Shown here in pieces: positions 34,851-44,598 of a stretch of 64,000 nucleotides of DNA. How positions within the stretch are numbered: position 1 is the first letter of the stretch; the number at the start of each line of letters is the position of its first letter. Source of the DNA: Kocuria marina (GTDB taxonomy: Bacteria; Actinomycetota; Actinomycetes; Actinomycetales; Micrococcaceae); contig NZ_JROM01000022.1 of assembly GCF_000786655.1 (NCBI RefSeq), positions 1 to 64,000 on the forward strand, in the 5' to 3' direction. Both the position numbers and the translations under genes were made by a program. The notes below the pieces were generated by a model. That model made no database searches. It saw only the letters and a list, made by a program, of their open reading frames with translations, and was not told the origin of the DNA.

Positions 34851-34940
34851 TGGCGGTGACGGTGGGATTTGAACCCACGTTGGCTTTGACACCAAACATC
34901 ATTTCGAGTGATGCACCTTCGGCCGCTCGGACACGTCACC
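34851..34940 (-). tRNA. tRNA-Ser (CGA)
   Basis: The cloverleaf reads from 34940. Acceptor arms GGTGACG/CGTCACC with an encoded CCA, D-arm GAGCGGCCGAAGG, anticodon loop CTCGAAA (anticodon CGA), a long class-II variable arm and a T-arm GGGTTCAAATCCC are all seen. The long variable arm confirms serine. Confidence 0.95.
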
Positions 34941-35003
34941 AACTCCCAGCACTTTACAGCCCGGGGCGCAACCCCTCCAAACCAGGGGTGTGCGCGTCCC
35001 GGT

Positions 35004-35486
35004 TCAGGGGTTGCGGTGGCCCCGGAAGAACTCGTGCAGCAGCGCGGCGCACTCGGCCTCGCGGACCCCGCCCGTGACCTCCACCCAGTGGTTCAGGCGC
35101 GGGTCACGCACGATGTCGAACACCGATCCGCACGCCCCCGCCTTGGGGTCCCATGCCCCGAACACCACGGTGGGCACCCTAGCCAGCACGATCGCCCCGG
35201 CGCACATGGCGCACGGTTCGAGCGTCACCACCAGGGTGCAGCCTTCCAGCCGCCAGGACCCCAGCGCGCGGGAGGCCTCCCGCAGGGCCAGGACCTCGGC
35301 GTGGGCGGTGGGATCGCCGTCGGCCTCGCGGCGGTTGTACCCGCGCCCGATGACCCGTCCGTTCGGGTCCAGGACGACGGCGCCGATCGGCACGTCCCCC
35401 GCGTCTTCCGTGGCCCGGGCCTCTGACAGAGCCAGGTCCATCCAGCCCGAGAGCTGGATGGACCTGGCGGTGTGCGGCAATGCCAC
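35004..35486 (-). CDS. tadA: tRNA-specific adenosine deaminase
   Basis: Converts A34 to inosine in tRNA-Arg(ACG). The 160-residue protein has the zinc deaminase signature HAEVLALRE and TLEPCAMCAGAIVLAR, plus VFGAWDPKAGACGS typical of TadA. tRNA-Arg(ACG), its substrate, is encoded at 42219-42291 in this same window. The gene stands between tRNA-Ser and a membrane-protein gene. Confidence 0.92.
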   Translation of the reverse strand: MALPHTARSIQLSGWMDLALSEARATEDAGDVPIGAVVLDPNGRVIGRGYNRREADGDPTAHAEVLALREASRALGSWRLEGCTLVVTLEPCAMCAGAIVLARVPTVVFGAWDPKAGACGSVFDIVRDPRLNHWVEVTGGVREAECAALLHEFFRGHRNP

Positions 35487-35492
35487 GCTGTG

Positions 35493-36161
35493 TCAGCGCT
35501 GGACGCGGTTCTGGTTGAACCACGCGGAGGTGGGGGCGCGGAACGCGGTCACGATCCACAGGATGTCCACCACGACCTTCACGATCATCAGGATGGCCAT
35601 GATGATGTTCCACGGCGCGGGGTAGATGAAGACGCCGAGCAGGCCGAAGATTCCGCTCAGGATGGCGATGGCCGCGAGGACGGTGCCCAGGATGCGGGCC
35701 CAGTTCTTGCCCTTCTTCAGGCCGTTGTAGACCAGGAAGTACAGCGCGAGTCCAATGATCAGGCTGATGATGCTGAACACGGGACCGGAGGTGGCGGCCG
35801 CTTGGCCCGCGGCCTGGTTGGCCATATCCGTGCTCAGACCCATGTCGCGGTACATCTGGGTGTAGTCCACGCTGCTCGCCGCGATCAGGCCGATGATGCC
35901 GTTGAGGACGTAGAGCCCCAGGGACGCCAGGGTCAGCTTGAGCAGCTTGTCCACCGTGGAGGGGCGGTCCATGGTGCCGGTGTACTGGTTGGGGTTGTAC
36001 TCCGAGGTGCCGTACTTGCCGCCGGTCATGCCGTACTGCTGGCCCTGGGGTGCGCCGTTGACCGCGCCCTGCCCGAGGGGCTGGGGCGGCACGGGCTGGG
36101 TAGCGCCCGGGTCACCGTAGGGAGGGTTGTACGGGTTGTTGTTGGGGGTGTCGTTGCTCAT
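35493..36161 (-). CDS. Four-span membrane protein of unknown function
   Basis: 222 residues. The first ~65 are Pro/Gln/Asn/Gly-rich and cytoplasmic-looking. Then come four hydrophobic segments (LTLASLGLYVLNGIIGLIAA; FSIISLIIGLALYFLV; ILGTVLAAIAILSGIFGLLG; IIMAILMIVKVVVDILWIV). No enzymatic motif is visible. It lies 54 bp downstream of the ABC permease gene on the same strand and may belong to that operon. Confidence 0.65.
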   Translation of the reverse strand: MSNDTPNNNPYNPPYGDPGATQPVPPQPLGQGAVNGAPQGQQYGMTGGKYGTSEYNPNQYTGTMDRPSTVDKLLKLTLASLGLYVLNGIIGLIAASSVDYTQMYRDMGLSTDMANQAAGQAAATSGPVFSIISLIIGLALYFLVYNGLKKGKNWARILGTVLAAIAILSGIFGLLGVFIYPAPWNIIMAILMIVKVVVDILWIVTAFRAPTSAWFNQNRVQR

Positions 36162-36215
36162 GAGGACTGTCCTTCCTGTGCATCTTGCGAGTGATACTGC
36201 GTGAGTGTCGGGGGA

Positions 36216-37499
36216 TTACTCGTACCGAAGGGCATTGATGGGATCCTGCCGGGCCGCCCGCATGGCGGGGATGGTTCCGGCGAGGAACGCGATGAACATC
36301 ACCGCGAGGATGATGATCACGGTCTTGAGCGGGTCGAACAAGAACAGACTCAGCCCGGGCAGCGAGGAAAGCAACCCGTTGGAGAGGATCCCGCTGAGGA
36401 TGCTGCCGGTGACCACGCCCACGGCGGCACCGATCGCGGAGCCCAGGAAACCGATGAAGATGGCCTCGAGGGAGAACAGGCCGAAGACCTTGCCACCGCT
36501 CATCCCCAGGGCCTTCATGAGCCCGATCTCGCGGGTGCGTTCCTGGACGGACATGAGCAGCGTGTTCACGATGCCGAACCCGGCCGCGAGCAGCGCGATG
36601 ATCGCGAAGGAGTTCAGGATCCACACGATCCCGTTGATCACGGCGCGGAACATCCCGAGCTGGTCCTCCACGGTCAGGCCCAGCATTTCCTCGTCCGCGA
36701 GCTGGGACTTGATGGGACCCACGTCGGCGCCCTCACTCAGGTTGGCCGTGGCGGTGAAGTACGTGTTGGGCGCGTCCCGGGGCGAGCCGGAGGTCTGGTA
36801 CTCGTAGAGCTTCTTGTTCAGATCCGACGAGGGGATGGGGTTGGTGGACGTGCCCGCGAGAGAGGCCTGGCTGATACCCGCCACGCGCACGTCGAAGTCG
36901 CGGTCCGCGCCGGCGGCGTTGCTCATGGCGATCGTCACGGTCTTGCCCACGGCGTCCTCGTTGGAGTCGAAGCCCAGGGGTTCCACCCAGGAGGCGGGCA
37001 GCAGGATCTCGTCCGCGGACCGGTCCGGGGTCTCACCGGCCTCCAGCTGCAGCCCTTCCGCTTCCGACGGCGAGCCCAGGCTCAGCTGGAACTTCTTGCC
37101 GTCGGGGGCCTCAAGGTAGGTGGGTGTGACCATGTACATGGGGTCCACGGACTCCACGCCGTCGATGTCCCTGATCTTGTCGATGTCGGCGTCCGTGAGC
37201 CCGGCGATCGAACCGAACCCCGTCTGCACATTGGCCCGGTCGGGGTTGTACTCGGTGGGCCCGTCCTCCTGGCCGGAGCCGGGGGTGGAGCGCTCGGGCA
37301 CCTTCTGGACGTACAGGGCGTTCTGGTTGCCGAACGCGGCCACGGTCTTGTCGATGTAGTCGTTGACTCCGGTGCCGATGCCCGAGGTCAGGGTGAGCGT
37401 GAAGGAGCCGATGAAGATGGCGATCACGGTCAGGATGGTGCGGGCTTTGGACCGGAACGTGTTGCCGATCGCCGTGCGCAGCAGATCGAGGAATTTCAC
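36216..37499 (-). CDS. MacB/FtsX-type ABC transporter permease
   Basis: A 427-residue permease. GTG at 37499 overlaps the ATPase stop by 4 nt. It has one N-terminal membrane span (ILTVIAIFIGSFTLTLTSGI), a ~230-residue extracytoplasmic MacB-PCD domain, and three C-terminal spans (IIALLAAGFGIVNTLLM; IGAAVGVVTGSILSG; IIILAVMFIAFLAG). The motif RTREIGLMKALGMSGGKVFGLF couples it to the ATPase. These systems export peptides, lipoproteins or drugs, or transmit mechanical signals; the substrate is unknown. Confidence 0.88.
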   Translation of the reverse strand: MKFLDLLRTAIGNTFRSKARTILTVIAIFIGSFTLTLTSGIGTGVNDYIDKTVAAFGNQNALYVQKVPERSTPGSGQEDGPTEYNPDRANVQTGFGSIAGLTDADIDKIRDIDGVESVDPMYMVTPTYLEAPDGKKFQLSLGSPSEAEGLQLEAGETPDRSADEILLPASWVEPLGFDSNEDAVGKTVTIAMSNAAGADRDFDVRVAGISQASLAGTSTNPIPSSDLNKKLYEYQTSGSPRDAPNTYFTATANLSEGADVGPIKSQLADEEMLGLTVEDQLGMFRAVINGIVWILNSFAIIALLAAGFGIVNTLLMSVQERTREIGLMKALGMSGGKVFGLFSLEAIFIGFLGSAIGAAVGVVTGSILSGILSNGLLSSLPGLSLFLFDPLKTVIIILAVMFIAFLAGTIPAMRAARQDPINALRYE

Positions 37500-38425
37500 G
37501 CGGTGGCTCCTGGCTGGTCGGTCGAGTGGTCGGGGGCGTCGGTGGCCCAGGGGGCGGCGTGCTTGCCCGGCCGTGCGGGTTCCTGCGCCGCACGCGCGAG
37601 CTCGGCGGCGTCGGCCTCGCTGAGGGTGATGACCTCGCCGGTCGCGGGTTCGGTGATCCGGATGGCCCCGGTGGCGTCGTCGGCGCGCACCTGCTGCGCG
37701 GCGGGGCGCGGCTGCCGGTCGACGACGTCGCTCGGGGCCTTCTCGGGGGTCGGCACGATCTGCCCGTCCATGAGGTAGATCTGCCGGGAGCACCGTTGCG
37801 CGAGGTCGAGATCGTGGGTCACGACCACCAGGGTGATGCCCTTGTCCCGGTTGAGCCCGAAGAGGATGTCCTCCACGACCTTGGACGTCGCGGAGTCCAG
37901 GTTGCCGGTGGGCTCGTCCGCGAAGATCACCGACGGCTCGTTGATCAGGGCGCGCGCGATCACCACGCGTTGTTTCTGACCGCCCGAAAGATCGGTGGCC
38001 TTGTTCTCGGCCTTGTCCGCCATGTCCAATTGTTCGAGCGTTTCCATGCCGCGGCGTTTACGCTCACCGGCGGGGACACCCGCGATCTTCAGGGGGAGCG
38101 TGACATTTTCCAGCACGCTCTGATTAGGGGTCAGGAAGAATTGCTGGAACACGAAACCGAATGCGGAATTGCGCAGTTCGTTGAGTTCCTTGGCGTTGAG
38201 GTCCCCGGTGGGCTTGCCCTCCAGGGCCACGACCCCGTGCGTGGGGGCGTCCAGCAATGCCAACAGATGCATGAGGGTGGATTTACCCGAACCGGATTTC
38301 CCCACCACCGCCACGGACTCGCCCTTGCCGATTTCCAGGTTGATCCCCTTGAGGGCGTCGAACCTGGTTTCTCCTCTGCCGTAGATCTTGACCAAATTCT
38401 CCGTTTCGAGAACCGGAGCCGTCAT
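37496..38425 (-). CDS. MacB-type ABC transporter ATP-binding protein
   Basis: A 309-residue ATPase starting at ATG 38425. It shows Walker A ([10 protein letters not shown]), Q-loop ([13 protein letters not shown]), signature ([15 protein letters not shown]), Walker B ([13 protein letters not shown]) and the H-loop (VVVTHD). The core ends near residue 225; an unusual ~80-residue Ala/Pro/Asp-rich C-terminal tail with no motif follows. It pairs with the overlapping permease gene. Confidence 0.9.
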   Translation of the reverse strand: MTAPVLETENLVKIYGRGETRFDALKGINLEIGKGESVAVVGKSGSGKSTLMHLLALLDAPTHGVVALEGKPTGDLNAKELNELRNSAFGFVFQQFFLTPNQSVLENVTLPLKIAGVPAGERKRRGMETLEQLDMADKAENKATDLSGGQKQRVVIARALINEPSVIFADEPTGNLDSATSKVVEDILFGLNRDKGITLVVVTHDLDLAQRCSRQIYLMDGQIVPTPEKAPSDVVDRQPRPAAQQVRADDATGAIRITEPATGEVITLSEADAAELARAAQEPARPGKHAAPWATDAPDHSTDQPGATA

Positions 38426-38581
38426 ATGAGGTGTCCCTTCCGAGGATTGCCTTGCGCAGAACCGTGTCGAGTCTCCCATACGACCCTATGGCACGTCCTC
38501 GTCCCATCGGCTGATCTTGGGCGGCGTGTGATGAATCCGTGACATCCCGGGGGTGTGGCGGTGGCTGCTAGATTCTGGGGT

Positions 38582-39217
38582 ATGCGAGTCACTGTCTTGG
38601 ATCACCCCCTGGTCGCCCACAAACTGAGCGTGCTGCGCGACAAGGACACCTCCTCCCCGGTGTTCCGGTTGCTGGTGGAGGAACTGGTCACCCTGTTGGC
38701 GTACGAGGCGACCCGGGACGTGCGCGTGGAACCGGTCACCGTTCAGACCCCGGTGGCCGAGACCCAGGGGATCGCGCTCGCGCACCCGCGGCCGCTCGTG
38801 GTGCCCATCCTGCGCGCCGGTCTGGGGATGCTCGAGGGCATGACCCGTTTGATCCCCACCGCGGAGGTCGGGTTCCTGGGGATGGCGCGCGACGACACCA
38901 CGCTGGACATCATCACCTACGCCGAACGGCTGCCGGACGACCTCACGGGCCGTCAGGTCTACGTGCTGGATCCCATGCTCGCCACGGGCGGCACGCTGAG
39001 CGAGGCCATCAAATTCCTCTACCGCCGCGGTGCCGAACAGATCACGTGCGTGTGCCTCCTGGCCGCACCCGAGGGTCTCGAGCGTTTGCGGCGGGAACTG
39101 GACGACAACGAGGTCAACGTGGTCCTGGCCTCCGTGGACGAGCGCCTGGACGAGAACGCGTACATCGTCCCCGGTCTCGGGGACGCGGGCGACCGCCTGT
39201 ACGGCGTCGTGGACTGA
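38582..39217 (+). CDS. upp: Uracil phosphoribosyltransferase
   Basis: Salvages uracil to UMP with PRPP. The 211-residue protein shows [14 protein letters not shown], the PRPP loop [18 protein letters not shown], and a terminal [16 protein letters not shown] that closes the uracil pocket. Length and motifs are standard. The start is ATG at 38582 with the typical [14 protein letters not shown] opening. Confidence 0.95.
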   Translation: MRVTVLDHPLVAHKLSVLRDKDTSSPVFRLLVEELVTLLAYEATRDVRVEPVTVQTPVAETQGIALAHPRPLVVPILRAGLGMLEGMTRLIPTAEVGFLGMARDDTTLDIITYAERLPDDLTGRQVYVLDPMLATGGTLSEAIKFLYRRGAEQITCVCLLAAPEGLERLRRELDDNEVNVVLASVDERLDENAYIVPGLGDAGDRLYGVVD

Positions 39218-39325
39218 GGGCCCACCGGCCCGGTCCTTGCGGGGCGCCCTGAACGGGCAAATGATCCCCCATCTTGGCGAGAAAGCAACCTATTTCGCCA
39301 CGGGATCGTATGAATCGAGGGCCAG

Positions 39326-39356
39326 TCTCACTATGTGAGAAAAAAACAGGTATATT
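39326..39356 (+). promoter_or_regulatory. AT-rich promoter with palindrome before winged-helix gene
   Basis: In the 233-bp gap 39218-39450 an inverted repeat TCTCAC-TAT-GTGAGA (39326-39340) precedes an A7 tract and TATATT (39351-39356), a good -10 sequence. The low-GC patch stands out sharply. The gene 95 bp downstream encodes a DNA-binding protein, so autoregulation is possible. Confidence 0.4.
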
Positions 39357-39450
39357 ACTTGCCAGTCCAGACGCGCGTCACAGAACATGAGGATAACGCC
39401 GTTTTCCAGGGAATTCACGGGAACGGGGGCATCACGAGGCAGGGGTTCGA

Positions 39451-40251
39451 ATGTCAGGCGCACCGGGTTACGTCCACATCTCGCAGCGGCACCGACTGGG
39501 TGGAGCCCAGTCCACGGCCCGACCCCGCGGGGCGCATCGCATGGTGGGGACCGCTGAGGATTTCCGACACCTGCGTTCCGTCGCCGCCGAACACGGCGCC
39601 GATTCGCGCCTGGAACGTCAACCGGGCGCGGGGCAGCAGCCCACCGAGGCCCGCGGCTTCGTGATCTACGTGGGCGTGGACGAGCAGGCCGCCGCCGACC
39701 GCGGGATCAACCTCGTGCAGCTCGTGCAGGACGTCCGCCAGTTCATCAGCTCCGCGGTCCCGGAGTCCGATTCCTACGCCGCCGTGGCCCTCGCCCCGGT
39801 GCACGCGGAAGGCACGGACCTCGAGGTCGTGCGCAGCGCCCTGGGTGATCCCACGTTCTCGGACCCCGTGATCGAGCCCATCGCGCCGCTGCCCGCGGCC
39901 GGTGCCGGGAGCGCGATCGACCACCAGCGCGTGGGTGTGCTGATCGACCTGTCCCGCCGCGAGGTCTTCCTGGACGGCGACCTGCTGAACCTGACCCACC
40001 GCGAGTTCGAGCTGCTCAACTACCTCGTGGAGAACGGCACCCGCACCGTGGGCCGCACCGAGCTGCTCGACAACCTCTGGGACGACGCCGAGGAAGTCCC
40101 CTCCGAGCGCACGATCGACGTGCACGTGCGGCGGCTGCGCTCCAAGCTGGGGCGGTTGGCCAACACCGTGCGCACCGTGCGTGGCCAGGGGTACCGGTTC
40201 TACGACCACCCCGAGGTCGTCGTGTGGGCCGCGCCCGAATACTCCATCTGA
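39451..40251 (+). CDS. Winged-helix transcriptional regulator, OmpR-type, no receiver
   Basis: 266 residues. The last ~100 form an OmpR/PhoB effector domain (LTHREFELLNYLVENGTRTV, SERTIDVHVRRLRSKLG, VRGQGYRFYD). The N-terminal part has no phospho-acceptor receiver. It has a disordered start and a ~100-residue conserved domain (GFVIYVGVDEQAAADRGINL, YAAVALAPVHAEGTDLEVV) seen in related Micrococcaceae proteins. No histidine kinase is nearby. It presumably senses something other than phosphorylation. Confidence 0.8.
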   Translation: MSGAPGYVHISQRHRLGGAQSTARPRGAHRMVGTAEDFRHLRSVAAEHGADSRLERQPGAGQQPTEARGFVIYVGVDEQAAADRGINLVQLVQDVRQFISSAVPESDSYAAVALAPVHAEGTDLEVVRSALGDPTFSDPVIEPIAPLPAAGAGSAIDHQRVGVLIDLSRREVFLDGDLLNLTHREFELLNYLVENGTRTVGRTELLDNLWDDAEEVPSERTIDVHVRRLRSKLGRLANTVRTVRGQGYRFYDHPEVVVWAAPEYSI

Positions 40252-40344
40252 TCCTGCTCAGTCGCGAGGCCGCGCATACCCGCGAGCGCGCCGTCGCGCT
40301 GCTCCCGTGACCGGGCTGTGCCCCGCCGTGACACACTGGGGCCC

Positions 40345-40866
40345 ATGGCACCCCACGACCTCAAGCACCTGGTGATCATGCGGCACGGGGAAGCGGACTT
40401 CCCGCGGGGCGTCCCGGACCACGACCGCCCCCTGGTGCCACGCGGTGCCCGTGAGGCCGCGGACGTGGGGCGGTGGCTGGCCGAACATGCCGCACCGGAC
40501 ATGATCCTGGTGTCCCCGGCGCTGCGCACCCGCCAGACCGTCACGTGGGTGTGCCACGAACTCGGGGAGAAGGCCCCCACGCCGCAGTTGTGGGACGGGC
40601 TCTACGACGCCACGGACGCGCAGATCATCGCGGCCGTGAACCACGCCCCGGAAACCGTGCGCACCCTCATGGTGGTCGCCCACATGCCCGAGGTGCTGGA
40701 CACCGTCCTGCGCCTGGCCTCCCGTGACTCGGACCAGGACGCCATGATGGATGCCGCCACGGGCTTCCCGACCGGGGGCACCGCGGTGCTCGAGGTCCCC
40801 GGGGACTGGGCCGTGCTCGACGGCGCCGACGCCCGCCTCACGCGCTTCCACGCCCCGGGGGTCTAG
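40345..40866 (+). CDS. SixA-like histidine phosphatase
   Basis: A 173-residue histidine-phosphatase fold. KHLVIMRHGEADF carries the RHG nucleophile. LVSPALRTRQT and LMVVAHMPEVLDTVLRL provide the second Arg and His. Size and pattern match SixA (phosphohistidine phosphatase) rather than phosphoglycerate mutase. The substrate in actinobacteria is not established. ATG at 40345 is chosen because MAPHDLKHLVIMRHGE is the usual N-terminus. Confidence 0.83.
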   Translation: MAPHDLKHLVIMRHGEADFPRGVPDHDRPLVPRGAREAADVGRWLAEHAAPDMILVSPALRTRQTVTWVCHELGEKAPTPQLWDGLYDATDAQIIAAVNHAPETVRTLMVVAHMPEVLDTVLRLASRDSDQDAMMDAATGFPTGGTAVLEVPGDWAVLDGADARLTRFHAPGV

Positions 40867-40949
40867 TAGAACCCGCACGGTTCCACGCGCCGCGGGGATG
40901 CAGCTCATGCGGAGCCCCCTCGGGTGTGGAGTTCACCCCGGGCCGGTCC

Positions 40950-42122
40950 TCAGCTCCTGGACTCGCAGGCCACACCGTCCCCGTCGCCGTCCAGGCCGGG
41001 GCGGTACCCCGGTGTGCCGGCGTAGAGCGGGGCCATCCCCGCCGCGCGCGCCTCGGCGCAGCGTGAGAAGTAGACGTCCGCACCCGGAACGCCCGGGACC
41101 CCCGCACCGGGCGCCTCGGCCTCCGGGACGGCAGCGTCCGCAGGATCGGATACCGCGCCCGCACCGGGTGCGGCCGGAGCTGGTGCCACAGGAGCCGATG
41201 CCTCCGATGTCGAGGGCGCCTCGGCCGCGGGCGCTTGCGCAGCCGGCGCCTCGGTCACGGGGGCCACGGGTGAGTCCGCGGGATCCGGGATGGGACGTGC
41301 CTCCGGCAGCGGCTGCTCGGGGCACGTGTCGAGCACGCGCACCATGGCGTTCTTCTCGGCGTCGGTGACCCACAGCTCGTAGCGCTGCTTGACCGCGATC
41401 TGGGTGGCCACGTACTCGCAGCGCTCGCCGGTGCGCGGCGGCAGCCACGTGGCGGCGTCCGCGTCCGACTTGGTGTTGTTGCTCGGCCCGTCCACGGCGA
41501 GCAGGTTGAGGGGGTCGTTCGCGAGTTCGGTGCGCCGCGCGGCGTCGAGCTGCTGCGCGCCCTTCTGCCACGCGTCCGACAGCGCGACCACGTGATCGAT
41601 CTGCACCTGTGAGCTCGTGGCCTGCCCGGCCACGAAGTCGATCGTCTCGCCGGTGTACGGGCTCTCGAGCGTCCCGGAGCTCACGTTGCACCCGTGCGTC
41701 CCCGGCTTGACGGCGATCCCCGTGAGGTCCCGGCGCAGGATGTCGTTGCGGGTGTCGCAGCCGTTGTGATCGGTGTCCGCCCAGCGCGGGCCGAACTGGT
41801 CCCTCGAGTAGTCGGTCTTGGGTGCGCGCCCCTTCACGGGCAGCTCCCCGAGCGCGGCCAGCGCGGTCCCGGCCGCCGCGTGCTCGGTGGGGTCCTGCGG
41901 GGACGACGACGCCGCGGGGGACGTCGCGTCTCCCGCGCCCCGGGTGGGGGAGGGGGACTGCGTGGCGGGCGGCGTCGTCGCCGGGGCCGCAGCACTCGTG
42001 GTCGCGGAGGCGGACGGGGAGGGTGTGGCCGAATCGGTGGGGGCCGCGCACCCCGTGAGGGCCAGCGCGAGGGCCGCGGCGCCCAGGGCGAGACGGCGAA
42101 CGGGGGTCGTGAGAGGGGACAC
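40950..42122 (-). CDS. Secreted HNH nuclease lipoprotein with excalibur domain
   Basis: A 390-residue exported protein. The signal ends in a lipobox LALTGCAAP. A Ser/Thr/Pro/Ala linker of ~60 residues precedes a DUF1524/GmrSD-like HNH domain (DTRNDILRRDL, GETIDFVAG, QIDHVVALSDAWQ with the catalytic His, NDPLNLLAVDGPSNNTKSD). A second Ala/Pro/Glu linker leads to a C-terminal excalibur calcium-binding domain (RPGLDGDGDGVACES). This is the third exported nuclease of the window. Recurrent 11-mers at 41905 and 41969 lie in the linker, read as AASSS and ATTPP. Confidence 0.88.
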   Translation of the reverse strand: MSPLTTPVRRLALGAAALALALTGCAAPTDSATPSPSASATTSAAAPATTPPATQSPSPTRGAGDATSPAASSSPQDPTEHAAAGTALAALGELPVKGRAPKTDYSRDQFGPRWADTDHNGCDTRNDILRRDLTGIAVKPGTHGCNVSSGTLESPYTGETIDFVAGQATSSQVQIDHVVALSDAWQKGAQQLDAARRTELANDPLNLLAVDGPSNNTKSDADAATWLPPRTGERCEYVATQIAVKQRYELWVTDAEKNAMVRVLDTCPEQPLPEARPIPDPADSPVAPVTEAPAAQAPAAEAPSTSEASAPVAPAPAAPGAGAVSDPADAAVPEAEAPGAGVPGVPGADVYFSRCAEARAAGMAPLYAGTPGYRPGLDGDGDGVACESRS

Positions 42123-42175
42123 GGCGGTACCTCGATCCTGGAGCCGATCCTGATACCGAGGCGCGGCGGTGAATG

Positions 42176-42209
42176 AGAAGGACCCCGCATCCTGGGGGAT
42201 GCGGGGTCC
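42176..42209 (-). terminator. Terminator of tRNA-Arg
   Basis: GGACCCCGCATCC pairs with GGATGCGGGGTCC across a short loop, followed on the minus strand by TTCTCATT. Confidence 0.7.
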
Positions 42210-42218
42210 GACAAGAAG

Positions 42219-42291
42219 TGCGCCCGATAGGATTCGAACCTACAACCTTCTGATCCGTAGTCAGATGCTCTATCCGTTGAGCTACAGGCGC
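42219..42291 (-). tRNA. tRNA-Arg (ACG)
   Basis: Reads from 42291: acceptor GCGCCTG with CGGGCGC (one non-Watson-Crick pair), D-arm with GTAGCTCAACGGATAGAGC, anticodon loop CTACGGA (ACG), T-arm AGGTTCGAATCCT. CCA is not encoded. A34 is the target of TadA, encoded at 35004. Confidence 0.95.
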
Positions 42292-42605
42292 TCCTGAAGC
42301 AACGACCGAGGCCCTTGCAACGGGTAATAACTTACACCCGCCGGTGCCCGGCGACAAATCGCGCCGGAGTGGTGCCCGCGCGGTGCCGGGGCGGCTGGGC
42401 GGTGCGAGCCGTATGGTCGGGGCCGCGATGTGGTGTAACTCGCGTTCCGGAAGGGCCCCCCGCGATAGACTCCAGGCACACCCGCGCGCAACCCCCTGCG
42501 AGGTCGGCCCCCGGAACCGTTCCACAGTGACGTGGCAAGCATGAACGGACGGCGCACCTCGGCGGGAAGCGGCACGTACGACGGCCTCAACGAGGAGACA
42601 TGTCA
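42292..42605 (+). promoter_or_regulatory. Upstream region of pckG
   Basis: A 314-bp gap without coding content. Possible -10 elements are TGTAACT near 42432 and TAGACT near 42468. I see no CRP/GlxR-like palindrome and no riboswitch. Confidence 0.3.
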
Positions 42606-44471
42606 ATGGCTGACAACGGCACAGCAACCACCGGGACCACCGCCCTGAACCGCGAGGTCCAGCAGTCCCTGGACAATCCCCCCACGGATTACCGGGAGCT
42701 CGTGGACTGGGTGCGTGGGATCGCCGAGCTGGCCCAGCCGGATCACATCCACTGGGCGGACGGCTCGGAAGCCGAATGGACCCGGCTCACCGACCTCATG
42801 GTGGAGGCGGGCACCCTGGTGCGGCTCTCGGACGAGAAGCTCCCCAATTCCTTCGCGGCGTTCTCGGACCCCGAGGACGTGGCCCGCGTGGAGGAGCGCA
42901 CCTTCATCTGCACCAAGACCGAGAAGGGTGCCGGTCCCACCAACAACTGGGAAGACCCCACGGTCATGAAGGAGACGCTGACCAAGCGTTTCAACGGGGC
43001 CATGCGCGGTCGCACCATGTACGTGATCCCGTTCGTAATGGGTTCCCTGGACGCCCAGAAGCCCCAGTACGGCGTGGAGATCACGGATTCGCCCTACGTG
43101 GTGTGCTCCATGCGGATCATGGCCACGATCGGCACGCCCGTCCTCGAGAAGATGTCCCGTGACAAGGCGGAGTTCGTGGAGTGCGTCCACTCCCTGGGTG
43201 CCCCGCTGCAGCCCGGTGAGCAGGACGTGCCGTGGCCGTGCAACCCCGCCAAGTACATCGTGCAGTTCCCCGAGGACCGCGCCATCTGGTCCTTCGGTTC
43301 CGGTTACGGCGGCAACGCGCTGCTGGGCAAGAAGTGCTACGCGCTGCGCATCGCCTCGGCGATCGCCCACGACGAGGGCTGGCTGGCCGAGCACATGCTC
43401 ATCCTCAAGATCACGGACCCGCAGGGCGAGTCCCACTACATCGCGGGAGCGTTCCCGTCCGCGTGCGGCAAGACCAACTTCGCGATGCTCGAGCCCACCA
43501 TCGAGGGCTGGAAGGCCGAGATGGTCGGGGACGACATCGCCTGGATCCGCTTCGGCAAGGACCACACCCCGCGCGTGGTCAACCCCGAGGCCGGCCTGTT
43601 CGGCGTGGCACCCGGTACCGGGTGGTCCACCAACCCCAATGCCATGCGTGCGATCGAGCGCGGCAACACCATCTTCACTAACGTGGCGCTGACCGACGAC
43701 GGCGGCGTGTGGTGGGAGGGCATGACCGACGACGTCCCCGAGCACCTCACGGACTGGAAGGGTAACGACTGGACCCCCGAGTCCGGCCGCCCCGCCGCGC
43801 ACCCCAACTCCCGGTTCTGCACCCCCATCAAGCAGGTGGAGATCCTGGCCCCCGAGTACGACGACCCCGAGGGCGTGCCGCTGTCCGCGATCATCTTCGG
43901 TGGCCGCCGCAAGACCACCGTGCCCCTGGTCTCCGAGTCCTTCGGGTGGGAGCACGGTGTCTTCCAGGGCGCCACGCTGTCCTCCGAGACCACCGCGGCC
44001 GCCAAGGGCGCCGTGGGTGTGGTGCGCCGTGACCCCATGGCCATGCTCCCGTTCATCGGTTACAACGCCAATGACTACCTGGAGCACTGGCTGGACACCG
44101 GCGCCCGCGTGGGCGAGGAGAACATGCCGCGGATCTACTACGTCAACTGGTTCCGCCGCACCCCGGAGGGCGGTTTCGCGTGGCCCGGTTTCGGGGAGAA
44201 CTCCCGCGTGGTCAAGTGGATCGTCGAACGCCTCAAGGGCACCGCGGAGGGGCACGAGACCCCCGTGGGTGTGGTCCCGGGCAAGGAGGACCTGGACCTG
44301 ACCGGCCTGGACATCTCCGACGCCGATCTCGAGGCCGCGCTGCGCGTGGACAAGGACGAGTGGCTCAACGAACTGCCCGGGATCGACGAGTGGTTCGCGC
44401 GCCTCGGTGACGTGCCCGAGGTGATCCTCGAACAGCGCGCCGGGCTCGAGGACCGGTTGCGCAACAGCTGA
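42606..44471 (+). CDS. pckG: Phosphoenolpyruvate carboxykinase (GTP)
   Basis: Converts oxaloacetate and GTP to PEP, CO2 and GDP, the entry to gluconeogenesis. About 621 residues, normal for the GTP class. The substrate loop contains [14 protein letters not shown]. The Cys-containing kinase-1a motif is [13 protein letters not shown], the metal site is in [10 protein letters not shown], and [12 protein letters not shown] and [19 protein letters not shown] are guanine/PEP contacts. ATG at 42606 has GAGGAG eight bases upstream; the ATG at 42600 is too close. It is monocistronic, ended by the hairpin at 44524. Confidence 0.96.
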   Translation: MADNGTATTGTTALNREVQQSLDNPPTDYRELVDWVRGIAELAQPDHIHWADGSEAEWTRLTDLMVEAGTLVRLSDEKLPNSFAAFSDPEDVARVEERTFICTKTEKGAGPTNNWEDPTVMKETLTKRFNGAMRGRTMYVIPFVMGSLDAQKPQYGVEITDSPYVVCSMRIMATIGTPVLEKMSRDKAEFVECVHSLGAPLQPGEQDVPWPCNPAKYIVQFPEDRAIWSFGSGYGGNALLGKKCYALRIASAIAHDEGWLAEHMLILKITDPQGESHYIAGAFPSACGKTNFAMLEPTIEGWKAEMVGDDIAWIRFGKDHTPRVVNPEAGLFGVAPGTGWSTNPNAMRAIERGNTIFTNVALTDDGGVWWEGMTDDVPEHLTDWKGNDWTPESGRPAAHPNSRFCTPIKQVEILAPEYDDPEGVPLSAIIFGGRRKTTVPLVSESFGWEHGVFQGATLSSETTAAAKGAVGVVRRDPMAMLPFIGYNANDYLEHWLDTGARVGEENMPRIYYVNWFRRTPEGGFAWPGFGENSRVVKWIVERLKGTAEGHETPVGVVPGKEDLDLTGLDISDADLEAALRVDKDEWLNELPGIDEWFARLGDVPEVILEQRAGLEDRLRNS

Positions 44472-44516
44472 CGCCGGTCTCCCGATCCGCGTGGTCACGC
44501 GGTCGGAGCCATCCTG

Positions 44517-44522
44517 TATAAT
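44517..44522 (+). promoter_or_regulatory. -10 element of nsrR
   Basis: Perfect TATAAT, rare in this GC-rich DNA, 77 bp before the nsrR start; no good -35 is visible. The predicted transcription start falls in the following hairpin. Confidence 0.45.
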
Positions 44523-44523
44523 C

Positions 44524-44558
44524 ACGCCGCGCGGCCACACCGGCCGCGCGGCGTCGTC
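44524..44558. terminator. Terminator of pckG / leader hairpin of nsrR
   Basis: Perfect 13-bp stem, ACGCCGCGCGGCC (44524-44536) with GGCCGCGCGGCGT (44542-44554). The right arm carries a copy of the recurrent 11-mer (44548-44558). Confidence 0.6.
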
Positions 44559-44598
44559 GTCGGTGGGCTGAGGACGGGCCGATGACGAAGGGACAACT

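Noticed and set aside
34857-34940. Prophage attachment site at tRNA-Ser
   Set aside because: No integrase and no duplicated tRNA 3' end were found nearby.
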